Below, piece by piece: positions 54,566 through 63,653 of a stretch of 64,000 nucleotides of DNA. Below the pieces are notes generated by a model, which saw nothing but the letters and a program-made list of their open reading frames with translations, made no database searches and was not told where the DNA came from. A program made the translations under genes and the position numbers. The stretch comes from JADJOM01 sp963817435 (lineage in GTDB: Bacteria; Gemmatimonadota; Gemmatimonadetes; Gemmatimonadales; GWC2-71-9). How positions within the stretch are numbered: the first letter of the stretch is position 1; each line of letters begins with the position of its first letter. The stretch is taken from positions 1,550,001 through 1,614,000 of the forward strand of contig CAWFNY010000001.1 in assembly GCA_963817435.1 (NCBI GenBank), read 5' to 3'.

Positions 54566-54790
54566 TCAGGAGGCAGGTCGGGGATTGGCGAAGGATGCCA
54601 GGAATCCGCATGAAGCGCACCGCTCGGTACTGACCCACATCTCGGGGCCGAGCGGCTCGCGCAGGCCGCCGAACCATGACTCGACGGCTGGTTCGGGGAT
54701 CCAGACGGGACGCGTGTTCGATCCGGCAATGCGATCGATGATAACACCGGCGTCCATGGATGCATGGCAGAAGGGACACGTGTGAGCCAA
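54566..54790 (-). CDS. Small zinc-ribbon protein (DUF6487-like)
   Basis: 74 residues from ATG 54790. Two Cys pairs, CPFCHASMDAGVII and RCASCGFLASFANPR, with a Trp-containing middle (WIPEPAVESWFGG), the pattern of small DUF6487-type zinc-ribbon proteins. Role unknown. Confidence 0.7.
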   Translation of the reverse strand: MAHTCPFCHASMDAGVIIDRIAGSNTRPVWIPEPAVESWFGGLREPLGPEMWVSTERCASCGFLASFANPRPAS

Positions 54791-55182
54791 AGTGGGATTG
54801 CACTCCTCATGCGACGACGGTCACGGCATCTGCAGCCTGCGAACCATCTGGAGGTGGGGCGGGTTTCACGAGACCCATCGGGTCTCGCCGGGCCGTACCA
54901 GCGGAACGCTAACCTGACGGCCGCGAGCGCGCTGGCGGGGGCGCCGGGCAGACGGCGCCAGGGGCCGGAGGCTGCCCGCCCTCTCGCCACATCCCGTGCA
55001 CCACCGGTCCGCCGTCCGGGGCCTGACTGGGGATTGGCAAGGCGCCTCCCCTGGTTCGGCGGACCGGGCGCTGTCGGGACTCATCCATGCCGAGACGGCC
55101 CCGAGCATCGTGAACTCGCCGTCAGCGGCTCAGCCTTCACCGCGGCTGTTCGGTATGTCGACGGAACCGGCGCGGGAGGTGC
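54791..55182. other. Intergenic region, no gene seen
   Basis: An open plus-strand frame spans this stretch but has no ribosome site and a low-complexity, non-protein-like composition (Arg/Pro/Gly rich). I see no RNA gene or promoter. Confidence 0.6.
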
Positions 55183-55560
55183 TCACCCAGTGACCTCGAG
55201 GCGGGTCTCCTGACCACAGCTCGGGCACGGGTAGCGATAAATGAAAGGCCACCAGCCGAATCCGCGGAAGCGGCTCACCGAACCACAGGGGCGGCATCTC
55301 ACCGGGAGCAGACGCCCGAAGGCACCGAGTCCGACATGAAACAGGATCACGACGGCGATCGCACCAGGGACGAGCAGCAGCAGGCTGGTGCCCTGCGCAT
55401 GCAGGGTCGGCACGAAGCCGGCAAAGACGGCGGGCAGGACCACGAACTGGGTCATGAACAGCAGGAACACGTGCAGACGTGCCGACAGTCCGAACCGAGG
55501 AGCCGACGGCGGGGGCGTCGGCCCTGTCGAGGACGGCTGCGGAGCGGGAGGTGCAGGCAT
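55183..55560 (-). CDS. Membrane protein with C-terminal zinc ribbon
   Basis: 125 residues from ATG 55560, with GAGGGA upstream. A Pro-rich start, two hydrophobic helices (LHVFLLFMTQFVVLPAVFAG and LLLLVPGAIAVVILFHVGLG) and a zinc-ribbon-like end (VRCRPCGSVSRF and YPCPSCGQETRLEV). No family recognised. Confidence 0.65.
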   Translation of the reverse strand: MPAPPAPQPSSTGPTPPPSAPRFGLSARLHVFLLFMTQFVVLPAVFAGFVPTLHAQGTSLLLLVPGAIAVVILFHVGLGAFGRLLPVRCRPCGSVSRFRGFGWWPFIYRYPCPSCGQETRLEVTG

Positions 55561-55572
55561 GCGATCCCTCAC

Positions 55573-55959
55573 TGTGCCAGTGGGCTGGCTCTGACCGACT
55601 TCGCTACAACTCCTCCCCGGAGAGGATATCCCTCGAAACCTGACTCGGCAACACGCCCGGGGCTGCCTCGCCAGCGACCCCGGCCTGCCTGACCAATCCG
55701 CCCGCCCGACGCCCGCGGGAACCTAGCCCGCGATGAGGGGCGCGGCCTCGGCCGCCCTGTCCGCACCTCACAAGAGGTGAGCTGAGTTCCGAAGCCATGG
55801 CCGATTCACCGCATCTTCAGGGTCACTTCATAAGTAAGCGACAAGGTTGTTTGCGATTCCCGGTCCTGAGACGGCACTGGGACGACCCCTGCATATCGAT
55901 CGGCCGCCCAATCCCCCAGGACCACTGGTTCCGCATCCCGCCGGACCGGAGGTTTCCCG
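55573..55959. other. Region upstream of the hydrogenase operon
   Basis: No gene. It should hold the operon's promoter. A short dyad (CACCTC-ACAA-GAGGTG, 55764-55779) could be an operator. No sigma-54 site (GG-N10-GC with the usual flanks) and no convincing sigma-70 pair was found. Confidence 0.5.
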
Positions 55960-57114
55960 ATGTCGTTGCCCACTGCACCACGCTGGCTGAGTAGCGAGCG
56001 CCTGGACGAAGAGCTCGCCCAACGCGGCGTATCCCGCCGCGATTTCCTCGAGTACTGCGGCAGTCTCTGCGTGGTCCTCGGCATCGGCAAGAGCGCCGCA
56101 CCCAGGATGATGCGAGCCCTGCTCGCGCCACAGCGCCCGCCGGTCATCTGGCTGCAGCTCCAGGAGTGCACCGGCTGCGTCGAGAGCGTGCTCCGCACCG
56201 CGGATCCGACGATCGGCGACCTGGTGCTCGACCTGATCTCGCTCGACTACCAGCACACGCTCATGGCCGGCGCGGGCGACGCGGTGGAAAAGGCCAAGCA
56301 GGACTCGATGAAGGCCAACGCCGGCAAGTACGTCCTGCTGGTTACCGGCTCGATTCCGACCAACGACGGCGGCATCTACTGCACGGTCGGTGGCCGGACC
56401 GCCCAGGAGATTCTCGAGGAAGCCGCGAAGGGCGCCGCGGCGGTCGTGGCCATCGGGGCCTGCGCCCACTGGGGCAGCGTCCAGGCCGCGCGGCCGAATC
56501 CCACCGGGGCGGTGGGCGTCTCCTCGATCATCAAGGACAAGCCGGTCGTCAACATCGCCGGCTGCCCGCCGATCGGCGACGTGGTCACCGCGACCGTCGT
56601 CCACTTCCTGACCTTCGGCCGGCTGCCGGATCTCGACCCGGAAGGCCGCCCGATGTTCGCCTACGGCGCCCGGATCCACGACCAGTGCCCGCGCCGTGCC
56701 AACTTCGACGCCGGCCAGTTCGTCGAGGTGTTCGACGACGAGGCGGCACGCAAGGGCTGGTGTCTCTATCACGTCGGCTGCAAGGGGCCGGCGACCTTCT
56801 CCCCCTGCCCGATCTTCCAGTGGAACAGCAGCACCTCATGGCCGATCGGCGCGGGACATCCCTGCATCGGCTGCACCGAACCGAACTTCTGGGACACCAT
56901 GACGCCGTTCTACGGCCGACTCCCGGACGTGGGCGGCTTCGGCATCGAGCAGCGGGTCGACATCCTGGGCGCCGCGCTGGCCGTGGGCGCGACCGCAGGC
57001 GTGCTCGCGCATGCCGCCGCCACCGGCGTCCATCAGATGCGGGAACGCAAGCGCCAGCTCCCGGTCGTCGAACCACCGACCGGTGGCAGTGGCACCGGCA
57101 CCCCGAACGCGTAA
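55960..57114 (+). CDS. hupS: [NiFe]-hydrogenase small subunit (group 1 uptake type)
   Basis: 384 residues from ATG 55960 with GGAGG seven bases before. A Tat signal is at the N-terminus (SRRDFL at about 25-30), so the folded pair is exported. Cluster ligands: ECTGC (70, 73) with IGACAHWG (168) and GCPPIGD (202) for the proximal cluster; H240, C243, C268 and C274 and C283, C302, C305 for the distal and medial ones. A C-terminal anchor helix spans about 332-356. The proximal site has only two Cys at CTGC, not the six-Cys form of oxygen-tolerant group 1d enzymes. It passes electrons from H2 to cytochrome b. Confidence 0.95.
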   Translation: MSLPTAPRWLSSERLDEELAQRGVSRRDFLEYCGSLCVVLGIGKSAAPRMMRALLAPQRPPVIWLQLQECTGCVESVLRTADPTIGDLVLDLISLDYQHTLMAGAGDAVEKAKQDSMKANAGKYVLLVTGSIPTNDGGIYCTVGGRTAQEILEEAAKGAAAVVAIGACAHWGSVQAARPNPTGAVGVSSIIKDKPVVNIAGCPPIGDVVTATVVHFLTFGRLPDLDPEGRPMFAYGARIHDQCPRRANFDAGQFVEVFDDEAARKGWCLYHVGCKGPATFSPCPIFQWNSSTSWPIGAGHPCIGCTEPNFWDTMTPFYGRLPDVGGFGIEQRVDILGAALAVGATAGVLAHAAATGVHQMRERKRQLPVVEPPTGGSGTGTPNA

Positions 57115-57129
57115 GGGAAAGGGCATACC

Positions 57130-58852
57130 ATGGCCGCGACCAAAGTCGTCGTCGATCCCATTACCCGGATCGAGGGACACCTCCGGATCGAAGTGCAGGC
57201 GGAGAACGGAAAGATCACCGACTCCTGGGCGTCCTCCACCCAGTTCCGGGGCATCGAGATCATCATGGAGGGGCGGGACCCGCGCGACGCCTGGGCCTTC
57301 ACCCAGCGGATCTGCGGCGTCTGCACCGTCGTCCACGCCGTCGCCTCCTGCCGCGCCGTCGAGGACGCGCTCGGCATCAAGATCCCGCCCAATGCGAACA
57401 TCATCCGCAACCTGATCCACGGGATGCAGTTCATCCAGGATCACGTGATCCACTTCTACCACCTGCACGCGCTCGACTGGGTGGACGTGGTGAGCGCCCT
57501 CAAGGCCGACCCCGAGGGCACCGCCCGCATCGCGAAGTCCATCTCGCCCTGGCCGAACAACTCGGCCACCTATTTCGCGGAGGTGCAGAACCGGGTCAAG
57601 AAGTTCGTGTCAGGCGGGCAGCTCGGCATCTTCACCAACGGCTACTGGGGCCATCCCGCGTACAAGCTGCCCGCCCGAGGTGAACCTGCTGGCGGTGGCG
57701 CACTATCTCGAGGCGCTCGACTGGCAGCGGGACGTGATCCGGCTCCACACGATCTTCGGCGGCAAGAACCCGCACCCGAACTTCCTGGTGGGCGGCATGG
57801 CGTCGGCGATCAATCTGGACGACACCGGCACCATCAACACCGTGCGGCTCTCCGAGATCCACGGGATGATCACCCGGGCCCAGCGGTTCGTCGAGCAGGT
57901 GTACTGGCCCGACCTCGTGGCCATCGCCGGCTTCTACAAGGAGTGGGGGGCGATCGGCGGCGGCGTGCCGAATTTCATGAGCTACGGGGAATTCCCCGAG
58001 GGCGACATCACCGACATCGGCAAGCTCTACTTCCCGCGCGGCATCATCCTCAACAAGGACCTCACGAAGGTCCATCCCTTCGAGCCCGAGAAGATCCAGG
58101 AGTACATCAACAGCTCCTGGTACGAGTACGCCGGCGGCGACGAGGCCGGGCTCCATCCCTACGAGGGCGAGACCAAGGCGAAGTACACCGGCCCGCCGAC
58201 GCCATGGACCTACCTGCAGGGCGAGAAGAAGTACACCTGGATGAAGGCGCCGCGGTACGACGGCCTTCCGATGCAGGTCGGGCCGCTGGCCCGGATGCTG
58301 GTCGGCTTCGCCAGCGGCCACGAGGAGATCCAGGAGACTGGTGAAGCAGGTCATGGACACCCTGAAGGTCGGCCCCGGCGTGCTCTTCTCCACCCTCGGC
58401 CGCACCGCGGCGCGCGGCATGGAGACGGTGCTGCTGGCCCGCCGGATGACACACGTGGTACGACCAGCTGGTCGACCGCATCCGGCAGGGCGACACCCAG
58501 ACCTTCACCAAGGAGAAGTGGGAGCCGTCCACCTGGCCGGCGGGCGAGGCCAAGGGGTTCGGCTGGCTGGACGCCCCGCGCGGCGCACTGGGCCACTGGG
58601 TGCGGATCAAGGACGGCAAGATCAGCAAGTACCAGTGCGTGGTGCCGAGCACCTGGAACTGCTCGCCGCGGGACGCTCAAGGGACAGATGGGACCGTACG
58701 AGGCCTCACTGGTCGACAACCATCCGCTGGTCCGGCCCGACCAGCCGATCGAGATCCTGCGCACCATCCACTCGTTCGACCCCTGCATGGCGTGCGGCGT
58801 CCACGTGCTCGACGCGGAGGGGAACGTCGTCACGGAGGTCAAGGTGCAATGA
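57130..58852 (+). CDS. hupL: [NiFe]-hydrogenase large subunit, reading frame broken in four places
   Basis: Catalytic subunit holding the Ni-Fe site. The L1 motif RICGVCTVVHAVASCRAVED and the L2 motif DPCMACGVH near the end are both intact; after that His a 15-residue tail is left for the maturation protease. The frame changes at 57670-57672, 58337, 58451-58452 and 58675-58678; each step equals one extra base. Removing one base at each point gives 572 residues, a normal length, with family-like sequence across all joins (for example KLPPEVNLLAVAHYLEALDW). No stop or missense change is seen elsewhere. It starts 15 bases after hupS and overlaps the cytochrome b gene by four. Confidence 0.85.
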
Positions 58853-59613
58853 CGCAAACACCTCCCCAGCCGCGGACCCGCGAGCACCGCGGGTTCAGCC
58901 TGGCACACAAGGTCCCGCCGCCGAGCGGGAACTATCACTGGGTGTACCTGTGGGAATGGCCCATCCGCGCCATGCACTGGATCGCGGTGGCCTGCATCAT
59001 CGCCCTGGTCGTCACCGGCCTCTACATCGGCATGCCGTACTTCATGGTCGGCGGCGACACTGCGGATCACTACCTGATGGGGCGGTTCAGGTTCGTGCAC
59101 TTCGCCGCGGCCGCCTTCCTCGTGGCCACGGGTATCGTGCGGGTCTACTGGCTCTTCGCCGGCAACAAGTTCGAGCGGCTTCCTGCGCTGTTCCCGGTCC
59201 GTCCGCGCGACTGGGTCAACATGTGGCGGCAGGTCAAGTTCTACCTGATGATCGAGCCGGAGAAGGCGCCCCACTACCTCGGACACAACCCGATGCAGCA
59301 GTTGAGCTACACCGGGGTGTATGCCGCGGCGCTGGTCATGGTGGTGACCGGCTTCGCGATGTATGGCCAGTCCAATCCCGGCGGGATCTTCTATCACGCC
59401 TTCAACTGGGTGGGGATCGTCTTCGGCGGCATGCCGGTGGTGCGGTTCATCCACCATGTGCTGACCTGGGTGTTCCTGATCTTCCTCCCGATCCACATCT
59501 ACCTCGCCATTCGCGCCGACCATCTCGAGCGCACGGGCGTGATCTCGTCGATCATCAGCGGAGGCCGGTTCGTGCCGGCCGACGAGAAGTACATCGATGG
59601 CGACGACATCTAG
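58849..59613 (+). CDS. hupC: Hydrogenase b-type cytochrome subunit
   Basis: 254 residues from ATG 58849, overlapping the hupL stop (ATGA). Four transmembrane segments with heme ligand candidates (RAMHWIAVACIIALVVTGLY, FRFVHFAAAAF, VVRFIHHVLTWVFLIFLPIH). It anchors the enzyme and moves electrons from HupS to quinone, so H2 oxidation can feed the respiratory chain. The HyaC/HupC layout is complete. Confidence 0.92.
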   Translation: MTQTPPQPRTREHRGFSLAHKVPPPSGNYHWVYLWEWPIRAMHWIAVACIIALVVTGLYIGMPYFMVGGDTADHYLMGRFRFVHFAAAAFLVATGIVRVYWLFAGNKFERLPALFPVRPRDWVNMWRQVKFYLMIEPEKAPHYLGHNPMQQLSYTGVYAAALVMVVTGFAMYGQSNPGGIFYHAFNWVGIVFGGMPVVRFIHHVLTWVFLIFLPIHIYLAIRADHLERTGVISSIISGGRFVPADEKYIDGDDI

Positions 59614-60118
59614 ACCCACCCCCGCCGGCACCGTGGTGCTCGGCCTCGGCAACCCGCTGATGGGCGACGATGGCCTCGGCCTCGCGGTGCTGGGGCGGCT
59701 GGTGGAGCAGTGGGACTTCTCCCCGCCGGTGGAGCTGGTGGACGGCGGCACCTGGGGGATGAACCTCCTCCCGCTGATCGAAGATGCGGAGAAGCTGATT
59801 CTGCTCGACGCCATCCGGACCGGCGCCGCCCCCGGCACCGTGGTCGAACTGGAGCGGGCGGCGATCCCGCGCTACCTGGCGCACAAGCTGTCGCCGCACC
59901 AGGTCGATCTCAAGGAAGTCCTCGCGCTGGCCGAACTCCGTGGCACCCTGACCGAGGACACGGTGGCGATCGGTGCCGAGCCCGAGACGGTCGAGCTGAT
60001 GTTCCGGCTCTCGGCCTGCCTCGAGCAGCGGGTGGAGGATATCGCGCTCGCCGTCGTCAACCGGCTGGCCCACTGGGGCCACCACTGCCAGCGGCGGGCG
60101 GCGGCAGTCGATGCATGA
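59597..60118 (+). CDS. hupD: Hydrogenase maturation endopeptidase (HyaD/HupD type)
   Basis: 173 residues from ATG 59597, overlapping hupC by 17 bases. It cuts the tail of the large subunit after Ni insertion. Typical motifs: VVLGLGNPLMGDDGLGLAVL, VELVDGGTWGMNLLPLIED and SPHQVDLKEVLALAEL. Nickel-contact residues (Glu/Asp in MGDDG, His in SPHQ) are kept. Hydrolysis of the tail would need the hupL product to be made in full. Confidence 0.92.
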   Translation: MATTSRPTPAGTVVLGLGNPLMGDDGLGLAVLGRLVEQWDFSPPVELVDGGTWGMNLLPLIEDAEKLILLDAIRTGAAPGTVVELERAAIPRYLAHKLSPHQVDLKEVLALAELRGTLTEDTVAIGAEPETVELMFRLSACLEQRVEDIALAVVNRLAHWGHHCQRRAAAVDA

Positions 60119-60368
60119 GATGAGCATCGCCCTCGAAGTGGCGCGGCTGGTCGAGGAGCAGATGACCACGCATCCCGGTCGCCTGCTCCGGGTCGGGATC
60201 GAGATCGGCGACGACGCCGGGGTCGAGCCTGACAACCTGGCCTTCTGCCTCGAGGCGGTACTGGCCCACCCACCCTTCTCCGGCGCCACGCCGGTGCTCG
60301 CCCTGGTCGCCGGCGATGTCCTGCGACTCGACTTCCTGGAGGTGGACGATGGCCGTCCGGACGATTGA
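60111..60368 (+). CDS. hypA: HypA-like nickel chaperone lacking the zinc-ribbon domain
   Basis: 85 residues from ATG 60111, overlapping hupD by eight bases. The nickel-binding start MHEMSIALEVARLVEEQ and the helix GVEPDNLAFCLEAVL are typical of HypA. A normal HypA has about 113-118 residues and a zinc ribbon with two CxxC pairs after the helix. Here those Cys and about 30-35 residues are missing, and the strand GDVLRLDFLEVDDG that usually ends the protein follows directly. This looks like a neat removal of the zinc domain. Confidence 0.85.
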   Translation: MHEMSIALEVARLVEEQMTTHPGRLLRVGIEIGDDAGVEPDNLAFCLEAVLAHPPFSGATPVLALVAGDVLRLDFLEVDDGRPDD

Positions 60369-61020
60369 CGTACGGGAACGCATCATGGCAAAGAACGACG
60401 AGTTCGCCGCCGAAGTCCGGCGCCGGCTCGACGCGGCGGGCGTGACGGCGTTCAACATGGTCTCCTCTCCAGGCTCCGGAAAGACACTGCTGCTCGAGCG
60501 GACCCTCGAGGCACTGGGCGAGGAGCTCGACATCGCCGTCGTCACCGGCGACGTCCAGACCCAGAACGACGCCGACCGCCTGGCCCGCCGGACCAATCGC
60601 CTGGTGCAGGCCGTCGTGACCGGTGGCGCCTGCCATCTCGACGCAAGTCAGGTGATGGCTGCGCTCGATGCGATCGACCTCAACCAGACCCGGCTCTTCT
60701 TCGTGGAGAACGTCGGCAACCTGGTCTGCCCCGCGAGCTGGGACCTGGGTGAGCTGGCGAAGATCGTGGTCTTCTCGGTGACGGAGGGAGAGGACAAGCC
60801 GCTCAAGTATCCCAAGATGTTCCGCATGGCGAAGTACGCCGTGCTGAACAAGATCGACCTCCTGCCGCACCTCGACTTCGATCTCGAGCAGGCGATGTCC
60901 TACGCCCTGCAGGTGAATCCCGGGCTCCACTTCTTCCTCACCTCGGCCCGCACCGGCCAGGGGCTCGACGACTGGTTCGGCTTTCTCCGCCAGCAGGTCA
61001 GGGCCGCCGTCCCCGCATGA
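60349..61020 (+). CDS. hypB: Hydrogenase nickel incorporation GTPase HypB
   Basis: 223 residues from ATG 60349, inside the end of hypA (20-base overlap), with GGAGG upstream. G1 motif SSPGSGKT, metal site GACHLDASQV, the GTPase segment VENVGNLVCPASWDLGE, and NKIDLLPHLDFD. It lacks the N-terminal His-rich or CxxCGC stretch that stores nickel in other HypB proteins, so it is the compact type. It works with HypA to place Ni in the large subunit. Confidence 0.94.
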   Translation: MAVRTIDVRERIMAKNDEFAAEVRRRLDAAGVTAFNMVSSPGSGKTLLLERTLEALGEELDIAVVTGDVQTQNDADRLARRTNRLVQAVVTGGACHLDASQVMAALDAIDLNQTRLFFVENVGNLVCPASWDLGELAKIVVFSVTEGEDKPLKYPKMFRMAKYAVLNKIDLLPHLDFDLEQAMSYALQVNPGLHFFLTSARTGQGLDDWFGFLRQQVRAAVPA

Positions 61021-63329
61021 CCACCGCCCAGCCCGTGACCCAGACCGGTTGCCGCGTCCGGGTTCGCGGACTGGTGCAAGGCGTGGGCTTTCGCCCTTTC
61101 GTCCACCGGCTCGCGCTCCGGCATCATCTCGGCGGCTGGGTACGCAACGCCTCGGGAGAGGTGCAGATCGCGCTCGAGGGCGACACGGTCGCCATCGAGA
61201 CCTTTCTCGCGGAGCTCCGGCTCGAGGCCCCGCCCCTCGCACAGATCGATGAGGTCAGTGTCGAAGGCACCGCGCCGGAGGGGCTGGATGCCTTTCTCAT
61301 CGAAGCGAGTGCGGAGGAGCCGGGGCAGCGGCTTCCAGTGCCTCCCGACGTGGCGATCTGTCCCGCCTGCGAACGGGAGCTCAACGATCCGGTGAACCGC
61401 CGCTATCGCTACCCGTTCATCACCTGCACCGATTGCGGGCCGCGCTACACGGTCATCGAGCGGTTGCCGTACGACCGCGAGCGCACCACCATGCGCGCGT
61501 TCACCCAGTGCCCCGCCTGTGCGGCGGAGTACCACTCGCCGGGCGACCGGCGGCATCACTCCGAGACCAACAGCTGTCCCGTCTGCGGCCCTTCGCTGTG
61601 GCTGGAGGCCGGGGCCGAGGGGCGGTCTTCCGCCGCGGGAGAGGCGGCGATCCGCCAGTCCGCCGCCCTGCTGGTGCGCGGCGGGATCCTCGCCCTGCGC
61701 GGCTTCGGCGGCTATCACCTCGCCTGTGACGCGACCAATGAGGCCGCCGTCGCCGAGCTCCGCCGCCGCAAGCGCCGGGACGCGAAGCCGTTCGCGATCA
61801 TGCTGCCATCGCTCGCGGAGGTGCGAGCCGTCGCGGATGTCAGCGATGCGGAGGCCGAGCTGCTGCAGCGCCGGGAGCGGCCGGTGGTCCTGCTCGAGGC
61901 GCTGCCGCACAACGGCATCGCTCCTGCGGTGGCGCCAGGGCTCCGTACCCTCGGCGTGATGCTCCCCTCGACGCCGCTGCATCTGCTCCTCCTCGAGGCC
62001 AGCGGCCGGCCGCTGGTGATGACCAGCGGCAACCTGAGCGATGAGCCGATCGCGATCGGCAACACCGAGGCGCGCCGCAGGCTCGGCGTGATCGCCGACG
62101 CCTTCCTGATGCACGACCGCGAGATCCTCTCCCGCACCGACGACTCGGTGCTGCGCATGGCGGCGCGGGAACCGGTCTTCCTGCGGCGGGCGCGGGGCTA
62201 CGCCCCGATGCCGCTCACCCTTCCGGTGGACACGCCGGTCCCGCTGCTCGCAGTCGGGCCGCACCTCAAGAACACCTTCACCGTCGCACACGGCGCGTCG
62301 GCCTGGGTGAGCCCGCACATCGGAGATCTCGAGGACCTCGAAGGTCTCGAGCATTTCCGGCACACGCTGAGCGTCTACCGCCGGCTCTTCCGGGTCGATC
62401 CCCAGGCCGTGGTGCACGATCTCCACCCCGGCTACCTCTCGACCCGCATCGCGCAGGAGCTGGCGCTGCCGACCACCATCGCGGTGCAGCACCACCATGC
62501 CCACATCGCCGCGGTGATGGCGGAGCATGGCGTGAGCACTCCGGTGATCGGCGTCGCCTACGACGGAACCGGGTACGGCACCGATGGCACCGTCTGGGGA
62601 GCGGAGATTCTCCGCGCCGACCTGACGAGCAGTGTCAGGGTGGCGCACCTCCGCCCCGCCCCGCTCCCCGGCGGCGATCTCGCCGCGCGCCAGCCATGGC
62701 GGAGCCTGCTGGGGTACGCCTCGCTCGACCCCGCCATCGCACCGCTCTTCGCGCGCAGCTTCCGCGAGGTGCCACCCGCGGAACTCGCACTCGCACGCCG
62801 CCAGGTCGAGGCGCGGATCAATGCCCCGCTCGCCTCCTCGATGGGCCGGCTCTTCGACGCGGCCGCGGCGGTGCTCGGCATCCGACAGGTCTCGGCGTAC
62901 GAGGGTCAGGCGGCGATCGAACTCGAGACCCTGGCCGGCAACCGGGTGGCCTCGGAGTTCCACTGCCCGATGGAACACGAAGGCGCGGAGAACTGGCAGC
63001 TCGATCCGCTGCCGCTGCTCGCCTGGCTCGCCCGCCGGCGGGAGCAGCGCGGCAACGTGGGAGAGCTCGCGGCGGACTTCCACGAGAGCATCGCACGCCT
63101 GACGGAGCTGCTGGTGCGCCGCGTGGTCCTGCAGACCGGCCTCACCACGGTGGTCCTTGGCGGCGGCGTGTTCCAGAATGTGCGGCTGCTCACCAGTCTC
63201 CGCCGGCGGCTGGAGCGCCACGGGATCAAGGTGCTTACGGCACGCAGGCTTTCTCCCAACGATGGCGCGATCAGCTACGGCCAGGCCGCCGTGGCCGCGG
63301 CACTGCTGCAAACGGGCCAGACGGCCTGA
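61017..63329 (+). CDS. hypF: Carbamoyltransferase HypF
   Basis: 770 residues from ATG 61017, overlapping hypB by four bases. Order: acylphosphatase domain (about 8-95, RVRVRGLVQGVGFRPFVHRL), two zinc fingers (CPACERELNDP; CPACAAEYHS with SCPVCGP), YrdC-like domain (about 205-385, ALRGFGGYHLACDATNEAAV) and Kae1-like domain (about 390-765, VQHHHAHIAAVMAEHG, VVLGGGVFQNVRLLTSLRRR). It makes the thiocyanate used for the CN ligands, with HypE. Normal length. Confidence 0.96.
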   Translation: MTTAQPVTQTGCRVRVRGLVQGVGFRPFVHRLALRHHLGGWVRNASGEVQIALEGDTVAIETFLAELRLEAPPLAQIDEVSVEGTAPEGLDAFLIEASAEEPGQRLPVPPDVAICPACERELNDPVNRRYRYPFITCTDCGPRYTVIERLPYDRERTTMRAFTQCPACAAEYHSPGDRRHHSETNSCPVCGPSLWLEAGAEGRSSAAGEAAIRQSAALLVRGGILALRGFGGYHLACDATNEAAVAELRRRKRRDAKPFAIMLPSLAEVRAVADVSDAEAELLQRRERPVVLLEALPHNGIAPAVAPGLRTLGVMLPSTPLHLLLLEASGRPLVMTSGNLSDEPIAIGNTEARRRLGVIADAFLMHDREILSRTDDSVLRMAAREPVFLRRARGYAPMPLTLPVDTPVPLLAVGPHLKNTFTVAHGASAWVSPHIGDLEDLEGLEHFRHTLSVYRRLFRVDPQAVVHDLHPGYLSTRIAQELALPTTIAVQHHHAHIAAVMAEHGVSTPVIGVAYDGTGYGTDGTVWGAEILRADLTSSVRVAHLRPAPLPGGDLAARQPWRSLLGYASLDPAIAPLFARSFREVPPAELALARRQVEARINAPLASSMGRLFDAAAAVLGIRQVSAYEGQAAIELETLAGNRVASEFHCPMEHEGAENWQLDPLPLLAWLARRREQRGNVGELAADFHESIARLTELLVRRVVLQTGLTTVVLGGGVFQNVRLLTSLRRRLERHGIKVLTARRLSPNDGAISYGQAAVAAALLQTGQTA

Positions 63330-63353
63330 TCCTCTACCCCTCAGGAGGTTCCG

Positions 63354-63653
63354 ATGTGTCTCGGCATTCCCGGCCGCATTCTCGACACCCGCGATGATCG
63401 CGGGCTCCTGATGGGCACGGTCGACTTCGGCGGGGTCAGGCGTGAGGTCTGCCTGGCCTATGTCGCCGACGAAGTCACGCGGGGCGACTATGTGGTGGTC
63501 CATGTCGGCTTCGCCATCACCCGGGTGGACGAGGCGGAGGCCCGGCGCACCTTCGAGGCGCTGAAGGAGATGAGCCAGCTCGAGGAGCTGGACTGGATGC
63601 GGGAGGTCGCGGAGCAGGGTCTCGCCGCCCCACCATCGGGGGAGGCGGCATGA
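63354..63653 (+). CDS. hypC: Hydrogenase assembly chaperone HypC
   Basis: 99 residues from ATG 63354 with AGGAGG upstream. The start MCLGIPGRIL carries the needed Cys2. It carries the Fe(CN)2CO unit between HypD and the large subunit. A C-terminal helical tail (VDEAEARRTFEALKEMSQLE) is a bit longer than in E. coli HypC. Confidence 0.95.
   Translation: MCLGIPGRILDTRDDRGLLMGTVDFGGVRREVCLAYVADEVTRGDYVVVHVGFAITRVDEAEARRTFEALKEMSQLEELDWMREVAEQGLAAPPSGEAA

Noticed and set aside
54764..55213. A 149-codon plus-strand open frame
   Set aside because: It has no ribosome site, no family likeness and low-complexity composition, and it overlaps the start of the zinc-ribbon gene.
55573..55959. A sigma-54 promoter for the hydrogenase operon
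   Set aside because: GGCAC followed by TGCAT was seen, but the spacing between GG and GC is 16, not 10.
55960..57114. An oxygen-tolerant (group 1d) hydrogenase
   Set aside because: The proximal site has CTGC with no added Cys, so the six-Cys cluster is not present.
57130..58852. Programmed frameshifting as an explanation for the large subunit
   Set aside because: Four separate +1 sites without slippery sequences or stop-linked signals do not fit known programmed shifts, and hydrogenase large subunits are not known to use them.
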